From an uncultured Vampirovibrio sp. (GTDB lineage: Bacteria; Cyanobacteriota; Vampirovibrionia; Gastranaerophilales; Gastranaerophilaceae), in contig CAJTLW010000009.1 of NCBI GenBank assembly GCA_910577515.1, positions 28,961 to 92,960 on the forward strand: a stretch of 64,000 bases of DNA, given 5' to 3'. Both the position numbers and the translations under genes were made by a program. Positions 1-10,022 of this stretch are shown piece by piece. Numbering within the stretch: the first letter of the stretch is position 1; each line of letters opens with the position of its first letter. The notes beneath the pieces were generated by a model. The model had not been told where the DNA came from, did not search any database, and saw only the letters and a list, made by a program, of their open reading frames with translations.

Positions 1-1761
1 CAATTTATAAAAAAATATGCAAAAGGCTATAAATTAAAATTTGCCCTTATAGAATTTTTTTCACTCCTTATGGGCGGGTTTGAATTTTTGGGTTTAGCCT
101 TAATTTTTCCCTTCGTTATGCTTATAGCTGGAAACAATGATATATTGCATGCTGCAAAAATAAACTTTTTGTTTGAAAGAATAAATCTGCCTCTTGATAC
201 TAAAACCCTTGCCATTGTTTTTTGCTGTACTATTATTTTAATCTATATTTTAAAAAATATTTTTATGATTTTTTGCACAAAATATCAAAATGATACTATG
301 GCAAATTTTCAAACAAAGCTTTATGCTGAAACTTTTACAAACCTTATGAATTGCCCTTATCAAAAATTTAACAAGCTATCTTTCGGTGATAAGTCGGTTC
401 TTTTAAGTGCTTCTTTAAACTCTGTTGTTTGGTGTTTTGTTCATAAAGTAATCCTTTTGGTTTCAAGCGGCATCATTGCAGCTTGTATTTTATTATTTTT
501 ATTCTGCAAATTCCCAATTCCTGCGTTTTTTGCTGCAATATTTTTATCAGCCTTTGTTTACTTGGAAGAGTTGTTCTTTAAAAAACGCGCTAAAAAATAC
601 GGCGAAGAAAATTTAAGGCTTTTAAAAGTACAAGGGAGTCTTTTTCAATATACAATCAAAGGCGCTAAAGAAATAAAAACCTCAAAAAATAAGGAAGTCT
701 TCATTGAAGATGCTATTCAATTATTTAGAAAAGTAAATCATTACACAAGCCTTTTAAATTCAAATGGCACGTATCCAATTTTCGTCACAGAGATTGGCAT
801 AATTATTTCATTTGGCATTTTGGCCGGTTTAACATTTTATCTTCAAAATACAGGTTCAGGATATTTAATTTCATCGGTCGCAGTAATTGCAGCTGTAGTT
901 TTAAGGCTTGTCCCAATTTTAAACAAAGTGCAATCTTCAATGTATTCTATTAACCAATCAAGAAGCTATGTGAAGTTTTTTATGGAAACATCTGAAAAAA
1001 TTCAATCCTGGGTTGAATTAGAGCCTAAATGCGAAACAATTCCTTTCAATAATTCTATAAAATTAGAAAATGTAAGCTTTTGTTATGAAGGAAATGAAAA
1101 TTTCAACCTTGAAAATATAAACATTGAAATTAAAAAGGGTGAATTCATAGGCATTATCGGGTTGTCAGGCTCTGGAAAAACTACTCTTATCGATATCTTA
1201 ACTGGTCTTAATACTCCAAGCGCAGGAAAATTTTTGGTTGATAATGCCGAAATTACAAAACAAAATGTAAGGGGCTGGCAAAACCACATCTCTATCCTGC
1301 CTCAGGAATTTTTTCTTTTGCCGCTGCCTGTGCTTCAAAACATAACCTTCGGCGATAAAAAAGAAGAAACTGATATTGAAAAAGTTATTTGGGCGCTAAA
1401 AAAAGCTGAAATTTTTGAACAGACAAAAGACCTTAATAAAATACCCGAACTATCTCACGGGCAAAAGCACAGGCTTGCCCTTGCAAGAGCCTTCTACAGG
1501 GATGCTGATGTTATATTTTTAGATGAAGCAACCTCTTCCCTTGATATTGAAACAGAAGATAAAGTAAGCAGATCAATTGCAAAACTAAAGGGTGAAAAAA
1601 CAATCATTGCTATAGCGCACAGGCTGACAACTCTTAAAGAGTGTGATGCGCTTTTATATATGAAAAACGGAAGAATAATAGATAAGGGAAGTTTTAGGGA
1701 ATTAAAAGAAAAATATCCCGATTTTGAAAATATACTTGAATTGTCTAATCTGGATATTTAA
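1..1761 (+). CDS. PglK-like ABC exporter/flippase, 5' end missing
   Basis: Half-size ABC exporter: an N-terminal membrane domain with several hydrophobic segments, followed by an ATPase domain. The frame is open from base 1, so the true start lies upstream; the ATG at base 70 falls inside a membrane helix and is not a credible start. By visible codon number the ATPase has Walker A at 387-394 (GLSGSGKT), an unusual signature LSHGQ at 484-488 in place of LSGGQ, Walker B ending in D508-E509, and the switch His at 540. The membrane-domain opening (MGGFEFLGLALIFPF) is typical of PglK/WlaB-type lipid-linked oligosaccharide flippases, which fits an organism with a large glycan locus, though the substrate is inferred. 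A lipid or peptide exporter is the alternative. Confidence 0.85.
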   Translation, partial: QFIKKYAKGYKLKFALIEFFSLLMGGFEFLGLALIFPFVMLIAGNNDILHAAKINFLFERINLPLDTKTLAIVFCCTIILIYILKNIFMIFCTKYQNDTMANFQTKLYAETFTNLMNCPYQKFNKLSFGDKSVLLSASLNSVVWCFVHKVILLVSSGIIAACILLFLFCKFPIPAFFAAIFLSAFVYLEELFFKKRAKKYGEENLRLLKVQGSLFQYTIKGAKEIKTSKNKEVFIEDAIQLFRKVNHYTSLLNSNGTYPIFVTEIGIIISFGILAGLTFYLQNTGSGYLISSVAVIAAVVLRLVPILNKVQSSMYSINQSRSYVKFFMETSEKIQSWVELEPKCETIPFNNSIKLENVSFCYEGNENFNLENINIEIKKGEFIGIIGLSGSGKTTLIDILTGLNTPSAGKFLVDNAEITKQNVRGWQNHISILPQEFFLLPLPVLQNITFGDKKEETDIEKVIWALKKAEIFEQTKDLNKIPELSHGQKHRLALARAFYRDADVIFLDEATSSLDIETEDKVSRSIAKLKGEKTIIAIAHRLTTLKECDALLYMKNGRIIDKGSFRELKEKYPDFENILELSNLDI

Positions 1762-1773
1762 ACATTTCATAAT

Positions 1774-1802
1774 TTGTATTAGCCAAAACTTGGTGATAAA
1801 AT
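1774..1802 (+). promoter_or_regulatory. Candidate promoter of the small membrane protein
   Basis: TTGTAT (1774-1779), a 17-base spacer, then an extended -10 TGATAAAAT (TAAAAT at 1797-1802). The -10 ends 6 bases before the ATG at 1809, so transcription would start at or beside the start codon, giving a leaderless message. No Shine-Dalgarno is visible. Confidence 0.45.
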
Positions 1803-1808
1803 TATCCT

Positions 1809-2093
1809 ATGTTAGATAAAATAAAAAAAGAAAGAATTTTATTCCTGCTAGGTGCCGTGTTTTTAGCACTTGCAGTTTTAATTCTTACAATTGTACCTTT
1901 TGTTGTAAATAATTTTATAGCAGATGCTTTTGTTTCAATTAACAGTGTAAAAAATATAAGCATTACCCTCTATATTTTAACTATAATCTGTTTTTTGTAT
2001 TCATTTCGCTATATAAAAATGCAAATAAACTGGATAATAATCACATTTATATATTATGCACTGTTTCAAATTTTAGTAAAAATAATTATGTAA
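1809..2093 (+). CDS. Small three-helix membrane protein, unknown function
   Basis: 94 residues with three hydrophobic segments (about 11-34, 48-64 and 71-92) and a Lys/Glu-rich N-terminus, so an inner-membrane protein. I do not recognise a family. It follows the ABC exporter by 47 bases but has its own extended -10 box, and ends just before a strong bidirectional terminator. Coding is supported by length, hydrophobic pattern and position, not by homology. Confidence 0.6.
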   Translation: MLDKIKKERILFLLGAVFLALAVLILTIVPFVVNNFIADAFVSINSVKNISITLYILTIICFLYSFRYIKMQINWIIITFIYYALFQILVKIIM

Positions 2094-2130
2094 TTAAAAA
2101 GGGCCTAAAAAATATTTAAGCCCTTTTTAA
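2094..2130. terminator. Bidirectional terminator
   Basis: Perfect 11-bp inverted repeat (2094-2104 with 2120-2130, arms ttaaaaagggc / gccctttttaa) and a 15-base loop. It sits between two convergent genes and has A runs on one side and T runs on the other, so it should work on both strands. Confidence 0.85.
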
Positions 2131-2135
2131 TTTTA

Positions 2136-3413
2136 TTATTCTTTATATTCTTTTGGCTGGATTGTATTTGGCGCCTGAACAACTTTTTGAAGCCCTTTTT
2201 CTAAAATTTTAACTTCTTTCTTTTGAAGCGCTTCATCTGCAGTGGTTAAATCATAGCCGATATTTTCAAAAATAAGTGATATTGTTTGTTCTGTCGGCGC
2301 ACCATCCGCATTTATTGTTTCCTGAAAATCGTAACCCGCCCAATCATCAGGCAATTTATTGATTGTTGTATAGCCCATTTTTTCTGTACCATCAAGACGT
2401 TTATCGACTTCATTTTCTAATATATTCTGTACATAAGCTTTTTGGGACTTAAATGTACAAGGCTCATATACTTTATCGCCTATAATTTCTTCGGCGTCTC
2501 TTTTCTCATATTTTTGTAATAGCTTATTTGCTATATGAAAATGCTCAATTTCCTGCATCATAAATTCTTCCCAAATGCCTTTTAATCTTTCATCAGTTTC
2601 ATCTTTCATACAGTTATAATAGTTACAAACTTCTGTATACTCATGGATTACAAGCTTTTCCCACATCGTTTCATTCGGGTCAATCAAAGTTTCATACATT
2701 GAAACATGTTCTTCTTCAACATCTTTAATTTCAGCGTATGTACGCCTTAAAACATCATTACCATACATAAAACCATGTTCTGCATAAAAATTATGTGTTT
2801 GCTGTTCGGCAGATACGAGTGTCAAAATGTTTAATTTTGTCTGCGGTGATGCGGTTTGTTTGTTATAAGGTTTTCTTAGTCTGATTTCAGTCGGGTTATG
2901 GTGATGCTGCGTCGGGCGACCCGGGAATACATCCGTTTGTCCTTGTAAAATGTTATCCGGCAATTCGCCCTCTGTCATATAATACCATTGAGCGTATCTG
3001 TAAAGATGGTCAAAATCCTCTAAAAGCCCGAAATTAAAAGTTTCTCTAACATAATCATCCGGTTCATTTTGTGCAAGCCAGGATGTTAAATCAACAGCAA
3101 TTTGCTCGTATGCAAGTGTAGACTCCAAAACGCTTTGCGAATATGGAATAAGCCAGTTTACAGTTGTCTGATGCATATCATCAATTCTTCTCAATGCTGA
3201 AACTATTTTATTTGCTTCAACATCATCAAGCATTCTTGACATATTTCTCTTAAAAATGCACGCTTCAACTTCAATGCCATTTAAAAAAATTTGCCTGCAT
3301 CTTGAATAACAATCGACAAAAGCCTTATTATACGGCCTTTTTGCAATTTCACTCCAAGTTCTAAGCTGTTTATCCAGGCTTATACCCTTTTCCTTTAGTG
3401 GATTAAAACTCAT
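2136..3413 (-). CDS. Ferritin-like diiron-fold protein
   Basis: 425 residues, almost wholly helical by composition. The central part has carboxylate/His helices of ferritin-like diiron proteins: AEQQTHNFYAEHG, EIKDVEEEHVSMYE and QEIEHFHIANKL, including two ExxH-type pairs. This suggests a metal-binding four-helix bundle related to rubrerythrin/ferritin-like domains, possibly in oxygen or peroxide handling; the reaction is unknown. An earlier helical part (about 70-150) may be a second bundle, and the C-terminal 90 residues match nothing I know. A strong Shine-Dalgarno (aggagg) precedes the ATG. No signal peptide, so cytoplasmic. Confidence 0.7.
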   Translation of the reverse strand: MSFNPLKEKGISLDKQLRTWSEIAKRPYNKAFVDCYSRCRQIFLNGIEVEACIFKRNMSRMLDDVEANKIVSALRRIDDMHQTTVNWLIPYSQSVLESTLAYEQIAVDLTSWLAQNEPDDYVRETFNFGLLEDFDHLYRYAQWYYMTEGELPDNILQGQTDVFPGRPTQHHHNPTEIRLRKPYNKQTASPQTKLNILTLVSAEQQTHNFYAEHGFMYGNDVLRRTYAEIKDVEEEHVSMYETLIDPNETMWEKLVIHEYTEVCNYYNCMKDETDERLKGIWEEFMMQEIEHFHIANKLLQKYEKRDAEEIIGDKVYEPCTFKSQKAYVQNILENEVDKRLDGTEKMGYTTINKLPDDWAGYDFQETINADGAPTEQTISLIFENIGYDLTTADEALQKKEVKILEKGLQKVVQAPNTIQPKEYKE

Positions 3414-3466
3414 ATTTTCCTCCTTTTTTAAAACTTAAATATTATAAAAAAATCGGAAAAATAAGT

Positions 3467-3500
3467 AATCCCACCCTGCATTATCAAACAGGGTAGGATT
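3467..3500 (-). terminator. Terminator after the efflux operon
   Basis: 12-bp inverted repeat with one mismatch (3467-3478 with 3489-3500; arms aatcccaccctg / cagggtaggatt) and a 10-base loop. On the minus strand it is followed by a moderately T-rich stretch, between the tolC-like stop and the ferritin-like gene. Confidence 0.65.
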
Positions 3501-3523
3501 TTAATCTGATAAAACTGTTGTTT

Positions 3524-5320
3524 TTATATCTCCACCTTTTCTACATTTTCCAAAGGCTTTATAGTTTGGCCAATAGCACGTTCAAGTCTTGCTTTTGCAC
3601 TATTATATTCATATAAATTGCTAATATATGCAAGTTTTGCATTCGCAAATTGAACCTGTGCATCACGTAGCTCAATAGCATCGCATACACCTACTCTGTA
3701 TCTGCCTTGTGATAACTCATAGCTTTCTTTAGCCTCTTTTACCGTAAGTTTGGTGGATGGTATTCTTTCTTTTGCATCCATAAGGCTTACATAAGCCTGT
3801 TGAATTTCATAATAAATATCATTTACATTTGATTTAGCTGAATATTTTTGTTCTTCATAAAGCGCTTTGGCCTGAACAATCTGATTTCTTATAGCAAGCG
3901 GGTTTACAACAGGAAAACTTAAATATCCGCCTAAATCATACCAGCTTGTTTCAGTGAAATTATCTCTTCCGCCGCGTGAAATATTCCCTTGAAATTCTAA
4001 TGTTGGAAAATATGACTTTTTAGCCAATTTAACGTATTGATTAGCCTGTTCAATATTTAACATATTAATTTTCAAATCAGGCCTGTTTGAGTTTGCAATC
4101 TCAACCGCTTCTTTCATTGAAAGGTTAACATTTTGGTAGGGAATAGATGTATCTATAACATAAGCAGGAACAAAAGGAAGCCCCATTGCATTATTCAGCC
4201 TTGAAACTGCAATATCAACATTATTTGTAGCTTCAATTAATTTAGATTGTGCATCTGCAAGGTTTGCAGATGCAATAGTAACATCTACTTTTGGTTTTGT
4301 TCCTACCTCATAGAAAGCATGGGCCTGATTATACATTTGCTGATACTGCTCAACAGTTTCCATTGCAACTTGTTTTTTTGCAATTGCGAACAAAAGATTG
4401 TAGTAGCTGTCTTTTACAGAACAAATGATATCATTCACTGTAGCTTCGATATTTGTTTTAGAGCTTTCCCAAGCCAATTTATCAATAGTATACTGATTTT
4501 GCGTAACCCCAAAGTCGTATACTAATTGTGAAACACCGATTGTTCCAAGCAAATATTTTGTATAAGCATCAATCTTCATACCGCCAAAACCTGATGTATC
4601 TGGTTTTGCTCTTGAAATTCCAGCATTAATATTTACTCTTGGGCTATAATTTGAAAGAGTGACATTTTTGGCAGCTTTTTGCGCTGAAGCACTTGCATAA
4701 GCAGCTTTAATTTTTGGGTGGTTAATTAAAGCAAGCTCAAGACAATCTGCAAGATTAAATTCAAGCGTTTTTTGAACAGAGCCTGTTATTACAGTACTTC
4801 TATCTTCAACATTACCAACAGGCATATACCCGTCTGTTGGAATAAAATATTCTTTGTATTCTTCTTTTTTCTTTTCTATTCTCTTTAATTCTCTTGCGCT
4901 GATTTCATCTTTTTTGGTTTCTTTATTAACACCTTGCTTTGCCTTGGTTTTATCCACCGCAGCCTTTGTATCAGCATCTTTTTTATTGTTTTTTGCCGCA
5001 GTTTTGGAATTATTTTCAAGTTTTTTTGCTTGCTTTACAGCCTTACCAGCTTCTTTATCAGCCTTATTTACCTGTTTTTTTTGCTTTTTAAGCTTTTGTT
5101 TTAGGCTTTTTTCATCAAGGTTTTTGTTTGTAACCTCGACAATATCCGTTTCCTGTGCCTTTTTAGCATCGGTATCACGTGTAATATTCATCATTCTGCG
5201 GACATTAACTTCAGAAGAAGGTAAAAGTTCCGGAAAATCTTCAGCTCCAAATACAGGAACACTAACCGCACCAATAAAAAGAGCAGATATCAAAATTGTT
5301 GAATATAATTTATTGTTCAT
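3524..5320 (-). CDS. TolC-family outer-membrane efflux channel with Lys-rich N-terminal extension
   Basis: 598 residues. A Sec signal peptide (about 1-25, ending VPVFGA) precedes an odd segment at about 55-165 that is very rich in Lys, Ala, Glu and Gln and predicted to be helical or coiled. Two outer-membrane efflux repeats follow (about 185-590), with the ALINHPKIKAAYASA-type opening of TolC proteins. It is the exit duct of the tripartite pump and the last gene of the operon; its ATG overlaps the end of the RND gene by 11 bases, implying translational coupling. Usual TolC proteins are about 450-500 residues, so the N-terminal extension is extra. Confidence 0.9.
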   Translation of the reverse strand: MNNKLYSTILISALFIGAVSVPVFGAEDFPELLPSSEVNVRRMMNITRDTDAKKAQETDIVEVTNKNLDEKSLKQKLKKQKKQVNKADKEAGKAVKQAKKLENNSKTAAKNNKKDADTKAAVDKTKAKQGVNKETKKDEISARELKRIEKKKEEYKEYFIPTDGYMPVGNVEDRSTVITGSVQKTLEFNLADCLELALINHPKIKAAYASASAQKAAKNVTLSNYSPRVNINAGISRAKPDTSGFGGMKIDAYTKYLLGTIGVSQLVYDFGVTQNQYTIDKLAWESSKTNIEATVNDIICSVKDSYYNLLFAIAKKQVAMETVEQYQQMYNQAHAFYEVGTKPKVDVTIASANLADAQSKLIEATNNVDIAVSRLNNAMGLPFVPAYVIDTSIPYQNVNLSMKEAVEIANSNRPDLKINMLNIEQANQYVKLAKKSYFPTLEFQGNISRGGRDNFTETSWYDLGGYLSFPVVNPLAIRNQIVQAKALYEEQKYSAKSNVNDIYYEIQQAYVSLMDAKERIPSTKLTVKEAKESYELSQGRYRVGVCDAIELRDAQVQFANAKLAYISNLYEYNSAKARLERAIGQTIKPLENVEKVEI

Positions 5321-8300
5321 TTTCTCTTATATCCTTAATGTGTCTTTGTCTTCTAAGTTCGCTTTCTTCTTTTGCTTTTTCTCTTCTGTTTTGAATGTGC
5401 GCATAGAATGCAGGAACTAAAATTGCACCGATTGTAACAGCGATAATCATACCGCCAAATACAGCCGTTCCAAGTGCTTTTCTGGATTCAGCACCTGAAC
5501 CTACTGCGCATACCAGAGGAACCATACCCAAAATAAACGCAATACCTGTCATCATAACGGCTCTAAACCTGAGGTCCGCTGCTTCCATTGCTGCCTCATA
5601 GACAGTTTTATTTTCATTTTCTCTTGCAGCTTTAGCAAATTCTACAATCAAAATGGCCTGTTTTGCAGCAAGCCCGATTAACATAATAAGCCCGATTTGA
5701 GCATAAATATCAAGCTGGTTCCCTGTTACATACTGCAAGAATAATGCCCCAAGCATTGCAATAGGTGTAATCAACATAACACCAATAGGAAGCATCCAGC
5801 TTTCATACAATGCAACAAGGAACAAGTAAACAAACACAAGTGACATAATAAGAACGCTTGTGGTTTGCCCGGTTGATTCAATCTCCTGCAGGGTAGTTCC
5901 TGACCATGCATACCCTAAATCATCTCCAAGGTTTTCGCTTGAAATTTTTCCCATTTCATTAATTGCATCCCCTGAAGATTGGCCTGCAGCAGGGCTTCCC
6001 TGAATTTGGATTGAATTATACATATTAAATCTTGTAACACTATAAGGGCCCGTCACAGGAGTTACCGTTACAACTGAACTCAGCGGAGCAGACGTTCCGT
6101 TATTTGTTTTAATATAAACCTTGTTCATATCTTCAGGCACACCTCTGAATGGTTCATCTGCCTGCATCATAACCCTAAATACTCTGCCTTTCAGGTTAAA
6201 GTCATTTATATAATAACTACCAAATTGTGAAGATAGAGCCGCTGCAACTTCGCTTTCAGAAATATTTTGCGCCTTTAATTTAGGATAATCAATATCAATC
6301 AAAAACTGTGGAATATTCGCATTAAATTGCGTATAAACACTCGTTAACTTAGGGCTTTGATTAGCCTTCATAATCATTCTTTGTGCTTCAGCATATAATT
6401 CCTGAGCTGTTCTGTTTCCTTTATCCAAAAGCTGATATTCAAAGCCGCCGAACATACTCATACCTGAAATTGCAGGCGGTACAAACGTTACAATTCTTGC
6501 ATTATTATATTGTGATGTTATAGCGTTCATATTTCTCTTATAATCAGCAAGTTTTGTACCGTGAAGTGCTTTTTCTTCTTTGCTCATAAAGAGCTTATCA
6601 AAGAATGACGGCCCATCCACATCTCTTTCTTTGTGTGATTTAAGAACAACAAAAATGAGTGCAGTATTGTCGCCATTCATACCGACAATTCCACCAATTT
6701 GTTTGATTCCGGGCAGTTTCATAAATTTTCTTTCAATTTCACCTGAAAGTTTTGAGGTTTCCGCAAGCGAAGTACCGTCTTTCATAATGATATTTGTTAA
6801 AAGAAAACTCATATCAGATTCAGGCAAAAAGCCTGTAGGGATTAATTTAAATAATCCAAGCAAAGATGCAATTATAAGAAGATAAGTAACAAGTGTAGCC
6901 TTGCCTCTTCTTATATAATAATCAGACCCTTTAAGGTAGAATGTTTTAACTCTGTCAAAAAATCTATTATATTTTTTAATGCAAATCTCCCATGCTGTAG
7001 CTAAAAATTCACCCCACGCACGAATTTTACCCTTCAGTGTTACTGGATGCACTTTAGCCCAATAATCATGGTGCAATTCCCTGAATTTTTCATAAAATGT
7101 TCTATGCGGCATTTCTTCTTTGCTTCTTAAAATTGTAGCACATAGCGCAGGTGCTAAAGTAAGCGCTACAACAACAGAAAAACCTATTGATGCAGCTATA
7201 GTTACAGCAAACTGCTGATACATCTTTCCTGAAATACCGGATATAAAGCAGCAGGGAACGAATACAGCCATCAAAACAAGTGATGTTGCAACAACCGCCC
7301 CTGTAATTTCTTCCATTGAAATAAGAGTTGCTTCTTTTGGGTTAACCCCATTTTCAATGTGCCTTTGAACGTTTTCAACAACAACAATACTATCATCTAC
7401 TACCGTTCCGACCGCAAGCACAAAGCCAAACAAGGTTAGCGTATTTATTGAAAATCCGCAAATTGCAAATATGGCAAGCGTTCCAAGCAAGGATACAGGA
7501 ATGGAAACAAACGGCACGATTGATGCCCTCCAGTCTCCCAAAAATAAATACACAACAAGTGTTACAAGGATAACCGCTAATATAATTGCTTTTACAACTT
7601 CCTCCAGTGATTCTTTAATGGTTTCTGTTGTATCATGTAAAACCCTGTATGCTATGCCATCAGGAAAATCCTTTGACATCTCTTCCATCTTTTTATTGCA
7701 ATCATTTGCAACCTGAATAGCATTTGCATCAGATAGCTGCATAACAGATAGCACAGCAATTTCCTGACCATCCAAACGCCCCAAGCTTGAATATCTTTCC
7801 CCTGCAAGTTCAACCCGTGCAATGTCTTTTACCCTTATAGTAGACCCATCAAGGTTAGACCTTACGATAATATTTGCAAATTCTTCAGGGTCGGTTAATC
7901 TTCCTTTGGTTTTAAGTGTTATTTTCATGGGGTGTTTCTTTATCAAAGGCTCCGCCCCGATATCACCTGCAGGAATTTGAGTATTTTGCCCCTGAACGGC
8001 ATTTTGAATTTCTAAAGGAGAAACATTTAAAGCAGCCATTTTGGAAGCATCAAGCCAAATTCTTATAGAATAATCTCTGGCACCATGTACGCCAACCTCA
8101 CCAACGCCATCTACACGGGCAAGCTCATCCTTTAAATAAATTGAAGCGTAGTTACTTACCTCAACCTGATTTTTAGAACCATTTGGCGAATAAATCGCAT
8201 ACATTACAAGACCAGCGCCCTGCGTTGACCTTTTTGTAGTAAGTCCGTATCTTTGAACGTCAGATGGAAGTCTTGGAGTTGCAAGAGAAACCCTGTTCTG

Positions 8301-8621
8301 CACATTTACAAGCGCCATATCAGGGTCTGTTCCTGTTTTAAAGAATACATTTAATTGATATGTGCCATTGCTTGATGTTGATGTCATATAAAGCATATCT
8401 TCAACACCATTTACCTGCGCTTCAACAGGCTGTGCAATGGTAGATTCAACAACTTCAGAACTTGCACCTGAATATGTTGCCTGAACTACAACCTGAGGGG
8501 GTGTGATATCAGGGTATTCTTCCAAAGGCAAAACCTTTAGACAAATAAGCCCCACAAGCACTATCACAAGCGACAGAACTATTGCAAACCTTGGTCTTTC
8601 TATAAAAAACTTTGAAAACAT
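5310..8621 (-). CDS. RND multidrug efflux pump (AcrB/HAE1 type)
   Basis: 1103 residues, slightly longer than AcrB (1049), with the usual twelve helices and two large periplasmic loops. The N-terminus (FFIERPRFAIVLSLVIVL) is typical. The proton-relay Asp pair is seen in VGTVVDDSIVVVENV, and the TM10 Lys in GLAAKQAILIVEFA, where Gln replaces the usual Asn. An extra stretch of about 60 residues around 500-570 lies in the central cytoplasmic linker. It should exchange H+ for hydrophobic compounds in the inner membrane, working with the adaptor and TolC protein encoded on either side. Substrate cannot be told from sequence. Confidence 0.93.
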   Translation of the reverse strand: MFSKFFIERPRFAIVLSLVIVLVGLICLKVLPLEEYPDITPPQVVVQATYSGASSEVVESTIAQPVEAQVNGVEDMLYMTSTSSNGTYQLNVFFKTGTDPDMALVNVQNRVSLATPRLPSDVQRYGLTTKRSTQGAGLVMYAIYSPNGSKNQVEVSNYASIYLKDELARVDGVGEVGVHGARDYSIRIWLDASKMAALNVSPLEIQNAVQGQNTQIPAGDIGAEPLIKKHPMKITLKTKGRLTDPEEFANIIVRSNLDGSTIRVKDIARVELAGERYSSLGRLDGQEIAVLSVMQLSDANAIQVANDCNKKMEEMSKDFPDGIAYRVLHDTTETIKESLEEVVKAIILAVILVTLVVYLFLGDWRASIVPFVSIPVSLLGTLAIFAICGFSINTLTLFGFVLAVGTVVDDSIVVVENVQRHIENGVNPKEATLISMEEITGAVVATSLVLMAVFVPCCFISGISGKMYQQFAVTIAASIGFSVVVALTLAPALCATILRSKEEMPHRTFYEKFRELHHDYWAKVHPVTLKGKIRAWGEFLATAWEICIKKYNRFFDRVKTFYLKGSDYYIRRGKATLVTYLLIIASLLGLFKLIPTGFLPESDMSFLLTNIIMKDGTSLAETSKLSGEIERKFMKLPGIKQIGGIVGMNGDNTALIFVVLKSHKERDVDGPSFFDKLFMSKEEKALHGTKLADYKRNMNAITSQYNNARIVTFVPPAISGMSMFGGFEYQLLDKGNRTAQELYAEAQRMIMKANQSPKLTSVYTQFNANIPQFLIDIDYPKLKAQNISESEVAAALSSQFGSYYINDFNLKGRVFRVMMQADEPFRGVPEDMNKVYIKTNNGTSAPLSSVVTVTPVTGPYSVTRFNMYNSIQIQGSPAAGQSSGDAINEMGKISSENLGDDLGYAWSGTTLQEIESTGQTTSVLIMSLVFVYLFLVALYESWMLPIGVMLITPIAMLGALFLQYVTGNQLDIYAQIGLIMLIGLAAKQAILIVEFAKAARENENKTVYEAAMEAADLRFRAVMMTGIAFILGMVPLVCAVGSGAESRKALGTAVFGGMIIAVTIGAILVPAFYAHIQNRREKAKEESELRRQRHIKDIRENEQ

Positions 8622-8624
8622 TGA

Positions 8625-9815
8625 TTATTCTTCCTCTTGTTCTTCAGACGGGGTAGTTTCTTTTGTTTCCTGAGGCTCTTGTGCCTTTTCAATAATTTTT
8701 ACCCCCATGCCGTTCATAACTCCGACAACACCGTCAGAAATAAACGTATCGCCTTCATTAAGGCCTTCTTTTATTGTGAAATATTTATCATATTCGCCAT
8801 CTGTTACAATATATGTTTGAACAGCCTTATTGTCTTTATCAAGCGTATACACATATCTTCCGGTAGAATCTTGAAGAACTGCAGCCTGTGGCACAATTAG
8901 CTTCTTATGTTTTGTGTTTGAAAATATTTTAACCTTTACAAAATCTCCAGGAACAAGTATATGCTCAGGATTTTTAAACGTTGCTCTTAAAGGAATAGAC
9001 CCTGTGGTTTGCGAAATTTCATTACCAAAGAAATCTTCATCTCCATAATACTTATAAATACTGCCATCCGGCAAAGTTATTTGCACCCTGATGGGTTCAT
9101 CCTGTTTTACTGTAGGAAGAATTGTATCATCTTTCAACTGGTTAAATTGTTTAGAATCTAATGAATAGGTAACATATATCGGGTCTAAGCTCACAAGCCT
9201 TGCAAGAGAGCCTGTCTGCGGAGTGATATAGTTTCCCTCAGTCACGTTTACCATACCAATTCTGCCTGAAACAGGTGCTGTGATTTTTGTATATGATAAA
9301 AGCCTTTTAGCATCTGATAATTGAGCGCTTGCAGACCTTATATTCGCCTGTGCAACATTTTTTTCAGCTAAATTTTGGTCATAAGTAGATTTTGCTATAA
9401 AATCTTTTGCAACAAGCTCTTTTGCACGTTCAAAATCTTTTTGCGCTCTATACGCAAGTGCTTGGGCGTTTTGAAGACTTGCAGCCGCCTTATTAACATT
9501 TATCGCATATTCAGCAGGGTCAATCGTAAATAATAACTGCCCTTTTTGAACATAATCACCTTCCATAAAGTGTTTATTCAAAAGCGAACCAGATACTTTT
9601 GCAACAATATCAACATTGTATTTGGCAACTACCCTTCCCGGTGCCTCTATTGAATTTGCAACTTCTTCACTTTTAACTGTATCCACTGAAACTTTTGGTA
9701 TCATAGATGCCGCCCTGCCTTTAGCTGTTTGGGTTTCCATAAATTTTACAAAGGCAAACCGGCTAAACACCATAAATAATACAATAGATATTGCTAAAAC
9801 TATTTTTTTCCTCAT
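8625..9815 (-). CDS. RND periplasmic adaptor (AcrA/MexA type)
   Basis: 396 residues. An N-terminal membrane anchor or uncleaved signal (about 4-22) is followed by a barrel-sandwich/lipoyl half (VVAKVSGSLLNKHFMEGDYV), an alpha hairpin (about 105-165), the second lipoyl half (ITAPVSGRIGMVNVTEGNYI), a beta barrel and a membrane-proximal domain. The C-terminus is Glu-rich. There is no lipobox Cys, so it is anchored by the N-terminal helix. First gene of the efflux operon, 3 bases before the RND gene. Confidence 0.92.
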   Translation of the reverse strand: MRKKIVLAISIVLFMVFSRFAFVKFMETQTAKGRAASMIPKVSVDTVKSEEVANSIEAPGRVVAKYNVDIVAKVSGSLLNKHFMEGDYVQKGQLLFTIDPAEYAINVNKAAASLQNAQALAYRAQKDFERAKELVAKDFIAKSTYDQNLAEKNVAQANIRSASAQLSDAKRLLSYTKITAPVSGRIGMVNVTEGNYITPQTGSLARLVSLDPIYVTYSLDSKQFNQLKDDTILPTVKQDEPIRVQITLPDGSIYKYYGDEDFFGNEISQTTGSIPLRATFKNPEHILVPGDFVKVKIFSNTKHKKLIVPQAAVLQDSTGRYVYTLDKDNKAVQTYIVTDGEYDKYFTIKEGLNEGDTFISDGVVGVMNGMGVKIIEKAQEPQETKETTPSEEQEEE

Positions 9816-9855
9816 ATAGTCCTCTAAAAATTGCTAAAATGCTTCTACAATAAAT

Positions 9856-9883
9856 AGTGTAACATCAACAAAAGCGAAATCAA
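9856..9883 (-). promoter_or_regulatory. Candidate promoter of the efflux operon
   Basis: On the minus strand, TTGATT (9878-9883), a 16-base spacer and TACACT (9856-9861) preceded by TGT, giving an extended -10. It lies 41 bases upstream of the adaptor ATG, which has an AGAGGA ribosome site. No adjacent regulator gene or clear operator is seen. Confidence 0.45.
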
Positions 9884-10022
9884 TAATGTATATCAGACAT
9901 TTACGTAGCCCTAAAGGGTTAGTTTTTCTTAAACATACAGGCGATTATATTTGAAAAAATATGTCTATAATGTAAATATACCGGTATATATAGCCTATAT
10001 ATCATACGAGTGGAATAGAAAA

